Source: Adiantum capillus-veneris (lineage: Eukaryota > Streptophyta > Polypodiopsida > Polypodiales > Pteridaceae). From it: 64,000 nucleotides of DNA. The stretch covers positions 156,558,741 to 156,622,740 of the forward strand of contig CM043945.1 of assembly GCA_014529385.2 (NCBI GenBank). Reading direction: 5' to 3'. The notes beneath the pieces are model-generated. The model did no database searches, was not told the DNA's origin, and worked only from the letters and a program-made list of their open reading frames with translations. Each line of letters begins with the position of its first letter. Position 1 is the stretch's first letter. Below are positions 1 through 11,865 of the stretch, in pieces. The position numbers and the translations under genes were made by a program.

Positions 1-2247
1 TTGATTATCTGCCCCTACACTTGCTCGCACAACCCTTGGTATTTCCCTTAATCTTTTGATGGTCAAGTCCTTAAGCTCTAATTTTTCTTTCAGCTCCGGC
101 ATTTCATCTTTTGCTAGCTTTAGCTCGTCTTCTACCTTTTCTTTTTCCTCCTAGAGAGTCTTGACTTCTCTCAATACCTCTACCATTTCTAGTGTTAAAG
201 TGTCTCATTCGATCCTCTCAGCCTCCCTTAGTGTTGTAGTGAGAGTTGCAAGCTCCTTTTTTTCTTCTTCAACTTTCAAGTGGGTAGCTTGTACCAAACT
301 TCGAAACGTTATCATGTTCCATTTGTATATTATCATTGCTGGTATGCAGCATACTATTTTCTTCAGCAATGGTTAGAGACCATGTTCTGACTCTGTCCAA
401 TATCTAATATGCGGCTCGTATGTCATCTTCATTTGCTGCTACCAAGTTTCTAGTTGCTGGCCTATTGATAGGGCCAACAAATGGAACCTGGTGTCCCATA
501 CTTATCATCATCCCTGCTAGTGGTACTCACCACGGATTGGCCAATGGTCTCCATTAAGGCGCTTGAGGGATGTGAACCAACCCTGAAACTCCAAATTGTG
601 GAGAGTATCTTTTTGGAGCTCATCTTTGCAATTCTTGATCTGTCTTTGGTTCTTTAGATCTATTAGGCATTTCCTGGCCCATAGAGAACTCTTCTCTTCC
701 TGGTTCCTCCGTTGCAGCCCATGGCGGAATAGAAGCTTCGTAAACTACTCTCAAAGACTCTACGATTGTGTACTCGGCTTGAATGAGGTCTTCATAAGTG
801 TCTCTTTATTCTTTCTCCTTATCCCCAAGTGCAGATGTGATATCTTGTATTTCTTTTGGTGATGATTGTGGTTTGGCTATAGAGGGTTTTGGACTTGGAG
901 GAGGGGTGGAAGAGCTTGGTGGTGAAGGTGGTGGTGTTTCAACTTTCGTCCGATCGCCCTCCTGATCCTTCTTCACTGGAGGTTCTGGTGTTTCCTTCAT
1001 CTTCTTCTTGATGTCTTGAACTTCCTCTATCGTAAAGGGCTCTAAGTTCTGCTATTCAAGTACCCTTTCCGTCTCCTTATACGCCCGTATGTAGTGATCA
1101 AACTGGTCCTCTAGAGGTCTAGAGGAGCTTCCTATGACTTTTGACGGGTATGGCACCCAATACTCTTCAAAATCCCCCCTCAATGCTCTTTCTACCTTGA
1201 ATTACTCAATTAGCCTCTCAATCCGAGTAGCTTTTTGGCTGTGTGTTTCCTTGGGTCTTGTTTCTCTAGTCATTGCTATTTTTCCTTTATTCTTCGATGG
1301 TTCCACAGGCTCTTCTTCAGGCACTATTTCTAGCCCTCTTCATAGTGTTCTGGTGAGATTGGTGGAGCCACTACACTTATTGGCTCATCTTTTGTATCTG
1401 GCTTTAGCTTGAACCACTCATTCTGTGTTGGTGGCTCTGGCCACTGTCCTCTAGCACCGATGGCTTCATATGAAATCTTTGTCAAGGTTTCCCCACCTCC
1501 AATGTACTTTGGCTTTTCCATGCCCATGCCGACCACTTGCTCATGCAGGTATTGGGCATAGCTCACTTCTTTGGGCATGATGCTTTTCAATGCCTAGCTT
1601 ATGGTCATTGACATTGCATGGGAAGGAGTTGTGTATTTTTGGGGCCTCTTGCTACAAACATGGAAGTATTGGTTGTATAAATTGCAGATCTTTGAAGCTC
1701 TCGAGTCCACCAGGTCTTTGAATGTTTGATTAGGCTTCTTTTGGGCCTAGACCTTTACTTTGTCTCTCCTTTCCCAAACTGGGCTTCCCTTATAGTGGAG
1801 CTCTAGTGCATCTACTATGGTTTGAGGAGTGATAAAAGTTTCTGTCTTCTGTCCATCCAAGGCCATGATCACTGCCTTTCCATCTTTTTGAATTGAGTTG
1901 ACTAGCTCATAGACCCTCTGAATATCCACACATGCTGGTGGTGCTGTGAAGAATTTGTAGAGGTTTGCTCTTTCCAGATGGTTGAGGGTTTCTTCCTAGT
2001 TTGCAAATTCTAACATCTCTCATGGATTCATGGGGATATCCACCGTGTTGCCTTGTGGGTCTCTAGAGGTGCCTTGGTATACTGCCAATCCTTCCTTTTC
2101 TAGTGCGGCCTTGTCTACCCAGGCCTTAGATAGCTTGAGTGTCTCCTCTAGTAGTGTGTAGGGATCACTCACTTCAATGATGTCCTTCATGGACATTCTT
2201 TTCTTCTTTGCTGGTGATTTACTGGCCTCCATAGATCCTGCGGGCAC
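1..2247 (-). pseudogene. Element K: decayed retroelement-type reading frame with C-terminal coiled coil, cut by window edge
   Basis: Read on the minus strand from a Met near 2247 (or 2232) to the left edge. The frame holds a basic start (KSPAKKKR), then a region with the pattern KDGKAVIMALDGQ...FITPQTIVDALEL (about 1800-1920), a second segment (1330-1590), a Pro/Glu/Lys-rich linker (800-1000) and a heptad-like Glu/Lys/Leu region (1-350) that looks like a coiled coil. Stops and shifts break it at several points (for example near 2020, 1747 and 1590). I do not recognise a named family. The layout (globular part, Pro-rich linker, coiled coil) resembles the frame at 22.6-24.9 kb, which also lies just 3' of a palindromic-box array. 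Function unknown; a retrotransposon gag-like or accessory protein is the best guess. Confidence 0.45.
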
Positions 2248-2391
2248 TTCAAGTGTGAAAATTAGCTAATCTTGCATTTTCTTAGATTCTATCTATCCAA
2301 ATGACTTCAAAATTGAAACACGGGCTAATTAGGTCCTAAGGGTGTAGTGCACATGGTGATGATTTATTTTTGGGTGTAGATTTATGTTGTG

Positions 2392-4125
2392 AGATAATAT
2401 ACGCATATATTGTGTAAGTGCTCAAAATAGACTGATATTTCACATGTGCACAACTCTTATCATGTACTTTATGAGTATATGCCCGGATTTCTATTTGGAT
2501 GTTATTTGGGCAAGCTGTGATCACTAGAACCCCCTGTAGGCTTGAAGCTAGATTCTGGCTTAGTTTTGAGTATATGAGGCTCAAATGGGATGAAATGAGC
2601 TAGATGCTCTCATAATCATGTTGTGAAGGCTTAGAGGGGTTAAAGTTAGTCTCCAGGCTCATTTTAATCTAGTGAGACATCATATGCGTATGATGTCTAC
2701 TTTGTCAAAAATGGCTCAAACCTGAAGTGTAAGTGGGAATTGGCATGGCATATTCTCCTGTGTCATAAGAATTTTCTTTGGGCTTCTCCTCCTATGCTTG
2801 GAGCCAAATATCAATCATAGAGCTTTGGATTTTGATATTGGGGTTAAGATGGGTATAGAGCCACAAAACTTGATGGGACTTGAGCTTTGGGTTAATATTA
2901 ATGGAGTAAAGACTTTGTAAGTGAAAATTTTTCCCAAAAAATATCATTTGTCTATAGGGAGACATTATATGCGTATAAAGTCTCCATTGAGCTTTTTTGG
3001 CTTAGACTTCCTCTACGTGATTGGGATTCCATTCATCATTTCTGATTTTTATTTGGAGATGGGTCATGTGGTTGGGGACCTAGAATGCTTCCTTTGCCGA
3101 GATTTTCTGTTTTTGTGCTCCAAGTGGTCATCACCTTTGTCCAAATTGAAGACATGATTTGTATACAACATGGTTCACAAGCTTGTGTTGAAAATTGTGG
3201 GATTTGGCCTTTGTATATTAGTTTAGACATTATACGCGTATAAAGTTTATTGATGCAAAACAACTTGAGATTCCATAGGCAGGTTGTGTATGGCTTGTGC
3301 AAGGTGCCCATGATCTCTGATGTAAATTTGAAGGTCAAGGTGCCCATGATCTCTGATATGAATTTGAACTTGTGAATTGTGTCAAAGGGCTTCAAGAGGT
3401 CTCATCACACATGATTCCGCTCTTTTGGGTGTTGAAGCTCATAACACATCCATTTGTGATTAAAGTGTGCTAGGAGCTCATGATGATGTTCAAAGAGTTA
3501 GAGTTTCCAAAACCATTACAACCTATCAATTCAGGGCTAATAGACATTATACACGTATAAAGTCTATTTTGAAATTTTTGGCCCAGACTTGTTGTAGAGG
3601 TAGTCCATGATGTTTATATGGCTTTGATGGTGCACACATAAAATTGGACCGGTCATCTTGAGCTCAAGGTCATAAAAATAGGTTATGACACTTTGATTTT
3701 GGAACTGATGTGAGTAGTGATCAAAACATTCCCATTTCTATCCAGATTTGGTGCAGAGGCTAAGTGTGATATGCTTTATAAGATTGGAAGATCAAAATGT
3801 TGGCAGCACTCCTCTGTGGACTTTATACGCGTATAATGTCTATTTTTAGAAATGCATTTTTGAGCATAGGCATGTGATATATAGGCTATGTTTATGATGT
3901 GTATAAAATCTCACATGATTTGAAGCCCTTTTGATAAGTCCACAGCCAAAAAATGAAATTAGGCTGAGAATTTGCGTTTTATGGGTCTTGAGTACCCTAA
4001 TTGGCTTCAAATATGATGAAATCTTATGTGCTCCATGTTTAGGGTATGCAAAATGGTTTGGTGAAGTCATGTGAGTGCTTTTTGTGCCAAATTTGATTGT
4101 GAGACATCATATGTGTATAATGTCT
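2392..4125. repeat. Array of seven palindromic boxes at about 280-bp intervals (array 1)
   Basis: A 24-bp near-perfect palindrome recurs at 2392, 2675, 2960, 3225, 3542, 3818 and 4102. Its left half reads AGACATTATAC, its right half is close to the reverse complement, and the centre is usually CGCG or a CpG-decay variant (TGCG, CACG, TGTG). The outer AGAC/GTCT is kept in five of seven boxes. Starts are 283, 285, 265, 317, 276 and 284 bp apart. The DNA between boxes is strongly diverged, with only patchy similarity (for example TTTTGGC...AGACTT after the boxes at 2960 and 3542). The array lies between the decayed frame at 1-2247 and a possible LTR/primer site near 4.9 kb, so on the minus strand it would be in a 5' leader. 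Confidence 0.85.
3301..3372. repeat. 36-bp tandem duplication
   Basis: Two adjacent copies beginning AAGGTGCCCATGATCTCTGA lie at 3301-3336 and 3337-3372, differing mainly toward their 3' ends. This is a local duplication within one spacer of the palindromic array and may account for the slightly long 317-bp interval between the boxes at 3225 and 3542. Confidence 0.85.
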
Positions 4126-4915
4126 TCAGTGATAAAAAATGGTTTTGATGCCTTCAGGTATTTTATGATTGTGCCCTAAGCCCTACTAGCTGGTTTTCAC
4201 TTTTAAAAGTCAATTGTTCAGCTTAGAAACTCCTTGTATCGCATTTCAGTCTCCGAAAGAGATTTCTTCATTTGAGGACGTGTTCCTGCAGAGATTCTTC
4301 TTAATCTTTAATTTCCTTGCATGTGGATGTTGTGAGGCACCCTCCAGTGGCTTTGATGAATCATTTGAACTCACAAATACCCTTTTTGGTGATTTGTCGC
4401 TAAAATAGCATCTTTTGTTGAGGAGATGGTCAGCGAGACAACTTTTCTTGAAGTTTGTTCATTTATGTTGGTTGTTGATGATATGTCCATGACGATTGTG
4501 AAGTTTGGTGGCTAACGGACGCCTAGCTTGGCCATGAGGCCCGAATGACGCTTTGCAATTGGTCTGTTTTTTGATGATCGATTTGGGAGGAGGCTAACTT
4601 GGCTTATATACATGCTTGAGACATAACTTCTCATGAAGTTTCGTGTCATTTCAATCGATCAGTCTCTGTTGTGCCTAAAGAGGTTAGGGTTTTGCTGGTT
4701 GACCTAAACCTACATTAGAGGTCATAGAGGTGTTCTTTTAGGTTAGGGTTAACCCCCTGTCAAGTCTTGTAGCTACCAATTGGGTGGTTGATGTGTTATG
4801 GCCCCATTTCATTCTTTTCCCTACGAAACCACATTGCCATTTTTTGAAGTTTTTTTGCGATAAAGAGAGTGTAGAACAAGAAAAGATCATGGTAACGAGT
4901 CTACCTCTCATATCT
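4126..4915. other. Non-coding leader-like stretch
   Basis: No convincing gene. AT-rich sequence with only short frames on either strand. On the minus strand it would join a possible primer binding site (4922) to the palindromic array (4125), consistent with a long 5' leader of element K. No further palindromic box is seen here. Confidence 0.4.
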
Positions 4916-4922
4916 GGCACCA
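4905..4922 (-). promoter_or_regulatory. Possible primer binding site of element K
   Basis: On the minus strand the sequence starting at 4922 reads TGGTGCCAGATATGAGAG, beginning with the TGG typical of plant LTR-element primer sites. It is preceded within two bases by ...ACACCA, a possible LTR end. No partner LTR is in the window, so this is tentative. Confidence 0.25.
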
Positions 4923-5641
4923 GTTGGTGTCTCGTGTGCATCGTACGGAGTCGTAGAAGATTCCATCTCTCTAGGTCTCTCAAGCTCTCTCTCACTAGTG
5001 AAAATGAGCTACTAAGTGGGCCCAAAGAAACTTATATCGGGGTTCCCTGGACCACTTTTTACCAAATTTGACATGTGCCCTTATCTTGTTGTGAAATGTA
5101 CTTTAGGTTCAAAAAATTCTTCATCTGGACTCCAGCTGCTCTGTTTTCAAAAAACTTGTCATTTAGTTCAAAAACCGACCAAATTGTCTTTTCGCAACTT
5201 TTCTCATATTTACACCTCGTCTTCACCATAAGCTGTCATTCACTTATTGATCACTCCCATATTTTTCTTTTGTCCCCATGTCACCATTTCACTTGCTTTT
5301 TCTATTTCTCTTTGTTGTTTTGGAAAATTAATCAAAAATAAAGAAAAATATCTAACTTGACCCAAAAATTATCCAAAAATCAAGATAATTAGATAATAGT
5401 AATATAAACCACTATATACATCTCTCCGTAGTATTTTTGGCCGGATTGCTCTATTTTCTCACTTTTTCTGCATGAAAAGTGTGTTTTTTACATATACACA
5501 CACACACCCCCCTAAAGGCTCATCTTGGTGTTTGTCCTTTGTCATCTGCTATCAAACAATAATTAAGGGCATATCTACTCGAGTTTAACAAAATAGTCAC
5601 AACCAAATGCAAAAACCCGTAAAATCATGGAAAATAATGCC

Positions 5642-5653
5642 TCTTTTTTTATA
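5642..5653 (-). promoter_or_regulatory. TATA-like box, possible LTR promoter of element K
   Basis: On the minus strand this reads TATAAAAAAAGA. It lies about 720 bp upstream of the possible primer site at 4922, a normal distance for a TATA box inside a plant LTR. The LTR outline itself (about 4925 to 6000) cannot be proven because its partner would lie outside the window. Confidence 0.3.
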
Positions 5654-6019
5654 CTTGTAGCATGTTGGTTCCGCATTGAGATGCCAATGCCTCCTCCTTT
5701 CCTAGTCGAAGTCCTCCTGGACGACAGTGTATCGCCCAAGGGTATGTTCCGTGTATGGGACTTAAGAAGGTGCTAATGCTGGCCAGGTAATGCAACCCTA
5801 TATTCATACTCAAGCAATGCATGGAAAAATCATTGTTGTGCAAGAGGAAGATATAAGCATGATGCTTATTGGCATTCGATGTTGAAGCTTCATAGGGAAG
5901 TATTATCCTAGTGAGGACGGTGAAACAATAAACTTTCAAGTATCCTTGCTCCTTCTTTGATAGTCAATAGAGTTTTTGAAGCTAGGCCGCACATTGTCTT
6001 TGTACCTGTGAACTGTTCT

Positions 6020-6960
6020 TTGTTTAGGTTTTCAAATTTGAACTTTGAGTATTAATTGGCTGAGACATGTCTTTGTTTTTTGGTTGAAGCTGTGTACTGG
6101 TAGTTCCCGAGGTTGTTGCTTTCGAATCCAGATTCTTGTATGTTGGCTTTGATCCCTGAGTAACTTCTTTGGTACCCATATCTATCTTAGGCAAGAGTTC
6201 GGTTTCAACTTTTTGTTCGTAGTAGATGTCGTTGGAGAGCAATCTGCAATATCTTGTTGCTCATCCTTGGAAACTTGATCCTTCCTGATCCAAATCTGCT
6301 TGGTAGCTTTGTTGTATGGAATATATGGGTTTTGTTGGGGTGCACTTTTGTGACTTTTGTCCTTTGGCTTATGATTCATTAAACTTCCATTGTGGACAAG
6401 AGTATTTGCCCTAATGACTTGCTCTTCTTACCCTTGTATGTCTCTTTGGAATCCATTGTTGGAGAATGTGTGCCTGTAAGGTCTGCTTTCCTTTGTCTGC
6501 CAGTTGCAGTACTGATTATTTGTTTGTAGCTTTTGTAGCGAAAGGAACTTGTTGTTTTTCTCAATCAGATTGTATACTCATAGTGTTCTGACTTCAGTCA
6601 AGTTGTACATTATATCTTCTCTGCCAAGGTTTCCCTAGCAATAAGGCATATTGTGTGTGCGTATCTTCTACCACATAAAATTTATGCGGATAGACATGCT
6701 GGTTGACCTGTAATATGAGCACCGTCCATCCCAGTACCTTAATCGAGTGTTCTGAATAACTATGGATTTTTTGTTTTGTTTCCTATAATTGATTGTTAAG
6801 TTGAAGTTTCTTGTAAAGGCAGTAGGAGATCAAGTAGCCTTGAGCTCCCGAATCAAGCATTGATGTGGCCTTCACTTGATTGTGTCCTATTTTGAATCGA
6901 TGTCGGGCTCTTGTATGGTCTCTATGTCAAAGCCTGTTACTTGAGTGGCATTAATATTCA
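6020..6960 (-). pseudogene. Retropepsin domain plus Trp-rich tail, decayed fragment
   Basis: On the minus strand, near 6850, is a retropepsin active site, MLDSGAQGYLIS. It is followed by the flap-side and C-terminal pattern YALLLGKPW...YNVQLD near 6620. Further down the same strand come repeated Trp-basic motifs (IWIRKDQ near 6290, IWVPKK near 6165, IWIRKQQ near 6130). The order protease then W[VI]PK-type tail matches the C-terminal half of the gag-protease protein of element D (35.3-36.3 kb), with similar spacing of about 560-650 bp. Frameshifts and stops make it non-functional. It lies 3' of the stop of an integrase on the same strand, so it is probably a fragment of another element rather than part of G. 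Confidence 0.6.
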
Positions 6961-7080
6961 TAGGTGGTCTATGTTGTTGGCGCTATCAAAGAAGATTCCT
7001 TTTTTTCTATCCATTCCTTGACCTCTGCTTGAGCTTCTACAACAATCTTCTATTTCTCTTGCGTCCGTTTCTTGGCGTGA

Positions 7081-8690
7081 TGGATTTATTGGAGTATATT
7101 TGGGGTTCGTGGTAGATGAAATCGTCTTAGTCGACAACCACTAATCCAGTTAGGCATTTCTTCCCCATCCAATGTAGCAAGTTTGCGGCCCCACTTGGTG
7201 ATAAAGTCTTTGATCACAAAGGGTCCCATCCCTCTCTTTTTAAGTTTCTTAGCATGTTGTTTTAACGTATAATCAAGACATAAATTGAATTTTTTGGATC
7301 GTACACGCTTATCAAAAAATTCTTTTTGCCTTCATTTTTGTGCATAGATGGAAGCTACTTCTTTCAAGTGAAGCTCATCTAGCCTTTCAAGGTCATCTAT
7401 TTGTGAAGACATTTCATGACCTGTCCACTCTAGAAATTTTTCTACTCTTAGTGTTGGGATTAAGAATTCCATAAGCATTATAGCATTAAGCCCAAACACC
7501 ATGTTGTACGGTGTTGTTTCTATCGAGGTTTTGTAAGAAATTCTATATGCCCATAATGTTGAATGTAGCTTTTGATCCCAATCCGTTCTAGATTCTAATT
7601 CTATCTTAGTTAAGATTGTACATAGAGTCTTATTTGTAGCTTCTGCTTGGCCATTAGCCTATGGGTGGTATGGAGTTGACTTTTTATGAACTATCATGAA
7701 GTCTTCAAGAAGATTTTTGATTATCTCATTTATGAAATGTGTGCCTCGATCATTGACAATTTATATAGGTAGACCATATTTAACAAAGACATTTTCATAT
7801 AGAAATTGTGTATTAGTCCGAGCATTAGCTTTTTGTGTAGCTTTAGATTTGACCCATTTGGTGAGGTAATATGTGGCCATGATGATATACTGGGCATGTG
7901 TTTTGTAAGCAGGGGGTGAGATTGGTCCTACAAAGTCTAGTCCCCACTTGGCAAAAGCTCTAGCTCCCATCATTGGTCCTAAGGGCATCTCATCCCGCTT
8001 TATTGGTACGTTGGTTTGTTGACTCAAATCATTTTGTATATTTGTTCGCGTCCATGTGTATTGTTGGCCACCATATTCCAGAGGTGAGGACAATTTTTGC
8101 TGTCTTTTCCTCTAAAAAATTGCCTCCACTAATCCCTTCATGTGCTTGTTCAAGGAATGGAATGTACATGTTCTTTGTTTGCAGACAGCCTAAGCTGGTT
8201 ATCCTTTACTCTTTTATAGAGCTGATTTTCAATTAGTGTGAAATCATGAGCTTCTACTTCTATCGTTCTCTACCGTGCTTTGGTGATATTTTCCAAAAAT
8301 GTCTATTTCTCCAAGAAGTCAACAATGTATTGACTCCATTATGGCATAAGTGTTATTTGAAACAATGTCTCATGTTTGATGGGTGGGCTTGATCTGCATT
8401 TGGCGCAACTAGTTACCTAATCATGAACATCAACACACATAGTCGGCCAACACACTTTTAATTGTCGCAGGTATTGGAAAGTTTTTGTGGGTGAACAATG
8501 AAACGTTAAAGCCCGATTATGCGCTTCCAGCAAATTGGTTTCGTATTCCTTAGGGTTTTTGCACATTCTTAGGATACCATTGGAGCCTAAATTATATAAA
8601 CATCCTCCAATCAACTGCAAGTTCTTAGCTTGGAAAATTGTTCTTCGTTTAAGGTCTAGGTCCATTTTGGCGAATTTCCCACCTTGTTAT
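7081..8690 (-). pseudogene. Integrase of element G (decayed)
   Basis: The zinc-finger part (8417-8665) is followed by the catalytic-core pattern FAKWGLDFVGPISP (near 7930) and YYLTKWVKSKA (near 7860). A C-terminal stretch with GPFVIKDFITKWG and a terminal LDGEEMPNW-type segment ends at a stop near 7081. This is the usual C-terminal end of a plant gypsy polyprotein. The frame is broken repeatedly (7761-8093 is the longest open piece). It would insert reverse-transcribed DNA into the genome but cannot be functional here. No chromodomain is evident. Confidence 0.75.
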
Positions 8691-9100
8691 AGTAGCTTTA
8701 CAATCTCTTGGGACCACTTATTGAAGAGAAATGCATAAGGGAGATCATCATCTACACCCTCTGGAGCTTCTCCATTTGGTAATCGAGAAAGGTGGTCTGC
8801 TCTAAGATGCATCTTCCCCTTTTTAACCACTATCATAAAGTCAAACTCAGCAATATGACGAACCATCTTACAATTCACCCGGTGTTGCATGATTTGTTGA
8901 CAAGGTATAAGAGGGCTTGATGGTCTGCAAAAAACACAAATTTATTTACGAGGAGATAATGCCAAAATTTCTTAACGACATAAATCATTCCAAGCCCCTC
9001 TCTCTCAGTGGTTGTGTAATTCTTTTCAGCAATATTTAGTTGCTGGTTGGAATAGCTGACTAGGAAATCCATGGTTCCCTCTCCTGGTTGAGCTAGAATA
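8690..9100 (-). pseudogene. RNase H of element G (decayed)
   Basis: Open pieces at 8875-9072 and 8687-8890 carry AEKNYTTTEREGLGMIYVVKKFWHYL and FFADHQALLYLVNK patterns, the typical gypsy RNase H centre (catalytic Glu region and Asp-His). They end with the IAEFDF...HLRADHLSRLP segment that closes RNase H in this superfamily. A frame break separates the two pieces. It would degrade the RNA template during reverse transcription. Confidence 0.8.
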
Positions 9101-9149
9101 CATCCTATAGAAAATACATATGCATCTATATGAATGTGGAAGATTTTTT

Positions 9150-9962
9150 CCCTGTCAGGTGTCTATAGCACCAGCGCTGATACAAGGGCATCTTTTATTT
9201 TTTTAAATGATTCCTTACAATCATCTGTCCATTCAAAGATCACTATTAGTCTATATAGGGGTTGGGTGATAATTGCATACATATGTATGAACCTCCTGTA
9301 ATAACCACAATGTCCCATGAAGCATTGCACTTGATTTGCATTGATTGGCTTAGGTATTTTGATAATCACCTTAATATTATCCAAATGTGTGGATATGCCA
9401 TTCTCCAAGACAATATGCCTCAAGATTCGTCCTCGTCTTACCATGAAAACACATTTTTCTAGATTAAGGCAAATCCTTTATGTCTTGCATTTGTCTAGTA
9501 CCTTTTTGAGGGGTTTGATATGTTCCTCTATTTGAAGAGAGTGTACACATAGGTCATCCATATAGATTTCCAAGAAAATCCTCAAGTATTCCTTGAAGGC
9601 ATGGGCCATCAATCTTTGAGATGTTGTAGGTACATTTGTCAACCCAAATGGCATCACCCGATATGCAAATATGTCCTATGCTGACATATTGTTGGATCCA
9701 CTCCCTTTGAATCCTTATAAGACCATGCAAACACATCCTTATATTCCTGAAGAATGCTAAGAAGCTCCTCTTCCCCTTCTTGGCTTAGATCTGTGGCTAT
9801 ATAGACGGGTTGCAATTTCTCTTCAGCTCTTGCTAGGTCTACTTTCTTTGCATCTTCCGGCCCATTGTAAGACTCCTTGTCCCGTCGTTCTCTTCTGGGC
9901 TGTGTTAGCACTATCTTCCGGTCTTGAATAGTGAACTTTCTATAATGGGATGGTATACTCAT
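9150..9962 (-). pseudogene. Reverse transcriptase of element G with internal deletion
   Basis: The upstream linker PVYIATDLSQEGEEELLSIL and YKDVFAWSYKD (9654-9962) is the normal lead-in to gypsy RT. It runs almost directly into the RVMPFGLTN motif near 9650, followed by YMDD near 9565 and the thumb and connection part FMGHCGYYRRFI (9163-9444). About 140 residues that normally lie between these landmarks, including the first catalytic Asp, are missing. The catalytic YMDD itself is kept. The element therefore could not have reverse-transcribed after this deletion. Confidence 0.75.
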
Positions 9963-10824
9963 ATGGTTTTGCTATTGTCTTTCTCATCTTCTCCATTGTC
10001 AATTTCGGTTGTCCATACTTCCCTCAGAGTCTTCTTGAGCTCTTGGTACCTTTTCTTATGTTCAAATTTCATCAATTTTGGTTCTTCCATTTTTTTAGAT
10101 TCTATTTCCATTCTTTTGTATTTAGTCTCCGTGCTCAATTTCTGAGTTTTTTTTTTTTTACATCCCTAGGACTGTCTTTTGTCTAAGAGTTTCAATCTCA
10201 AGAGAATTGGCCTGATATTTTGTTTTTAATGCAGTCTTCAACCTTTATTCGAGATAAAAATTTCATTTCGTTTTTTATTTTTGGCATTAGGTTATCTCTT
10301 GCCTTATGTGCCCTCATCTATTTTTTGTAATGTGTTTGACGTCTAGGTTTTTGATTTGGGCAATCGTAAAACCTTCATCAGGTATCATTTCCTCTAGCTC
10401 CCTGGGGTTGTCAGAATATTCATTATCTGCATCATCATCTCGTTCAAGATGATCTGTAGAATTGTGGAACAGCTCCCCATCTACTTCTTGCTTATTTTCA
10501 AGTTTTCTTAATTGTCCCGAGATTTGGTAATCTTCATCTTCTATTAACTCAACCATGTAGTATGGAACCACATCATAACCATCCTGGTCACAAAACTTAG
10601 TCGTTGATTCCTCCGCAATAGTGCACACATCTAAGGTTACTAGAATATGTCTCCATGTAGAGGAGGTTCTAAGGACTCTTCTCGAAAAGGTTCCAGAATG
10701 TATTCTGTTTCCTCAGTAGCTCTGTCTAGAATACATTCTTCTCATTTTAGGCTACCACAATTGGATGCCCCACACATCCATAACTCCTTTGGTTTACCTA
10801 GCCAAGCTAGGAGTTCGGGCCCGA
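9963..10824 (-). pseudogene. Protease-RT linker of element G
   Basis: Minus-strand frame pieces, notably 10314-10628 with an acidic run (LERDDDADNEYSDNPRELEE) and IPDEGFTIAQIKNL. This kind of acidic linker is usual between protease and RT in plant gypsy pol. The stretch 9963-10313 shows no clear domain. No start codon context of its own; assigned by position only. Confidence 0.5.
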
Positions 10825-11865
10825 CTAATGTAGCTGAATCCGAAACTCCTCTACTGAGGTTCGATCCACATCTTTGTAGCTATGGTCTTTGAGGTTTATT
10901 CTCGTAGTAGCCTCAATGTGTCTGAAGTATATGTGATTGTAGCCCCAATCTTGGACCATCTTTAATTGTCGCATGAAGGGTCGTCCAAGTATTATATCAT
11001 AGTTATTTTTCTTACCAAAATCCATGATTGCAAAGGTATGCTCGTGCTCAATTTTGCAAGATGTAACAACTACCTTTTCTAGGAGTCCTATGGGTTTCTC
11101 CATATAACTGTCACCCAGTAGATTCAGCCTGGTGGTTTTCAAAGCTGGTTTTTCCCATTTCTCCCCTGTCGTGATGGACACACCAGCTCCACTGACAAGA
11201 ATTGCCATGGTGATGACACCTTCTAATTCAACTGGGAGCGTGGTATTGCCATCTTCCCCTTCACAATATTCTCCTACCGTATTTAAGGGTACAGGTTGCA
11301 TGTTTAATTGAGGTTTCTCTAATTCCTTGATTCCTTCCTGCATTTGTGAATTTGGATCCCTTATTCCAAATTTTTTGAGACATTTTTCTACCGTATTCCA
11401 CATATTAGGTCTTATTCTAAGAAGCTCGACTAGAGTAATGGTACAAGTCATTGGACTTGATAAGATGGTTATCAACCCTTGGGAGTCCATGCCCTTCCTT
11501 CTAGAGAGTTGATGTTCCGACTTTGCTTCATACTCTCCCATATAAGGCAAAGTTCTTAGAGATATAGGTTGACTATCCCAAGATTTCACGGATCCCTTGT
11601 CTCCCCAATACGAGTGCATCTCTAGATATGCTTGAGGTCCTGCCTCAAATTCTTCTGATGTTCGGTCTGTTGTGTTCAGTACTATCCGAGATTTTTCAAT
11701 TGAATGTTCAGGTTCCAAGTCAATTTCCGGGCTAACGGTTATTCTTTTAGATCCGTGTGCTGGAGGGTTCCTCGATATTGATACTGGAAGTTCTACCTCC
11801 TCCACTTGTTTCTTTGCAGTTGGCTTTAGTAAGGTTTGTGTTGTTTGGATCATCTTTTGACACAT
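10825..11865 (-). pseudogene. Gag-protease segment of element G with altered protease active site
   Basis: A 346-residue open stretch on the minus strand. Its C-terminal third is a retropepsin-like domain: ILVSGAGVSIT (near 11200), then ...YDIILGRPFMRQLKMVQDWG near 10975. The catalytic Asp of the usual ILD-G-G/S-A motif is Val here (codon at 11194-11196). Element D has ILDGGAGVSI at the matching place. The surrounding sequence (IILGRPFMR, MVQDW) is close to D's ILGRPFMREAQMVHDW. The N-terminal two-thirds is low-complexity linker. Protease would cut the polyprotein; the Asp change alone would abolish that. Confidence 0.7.
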
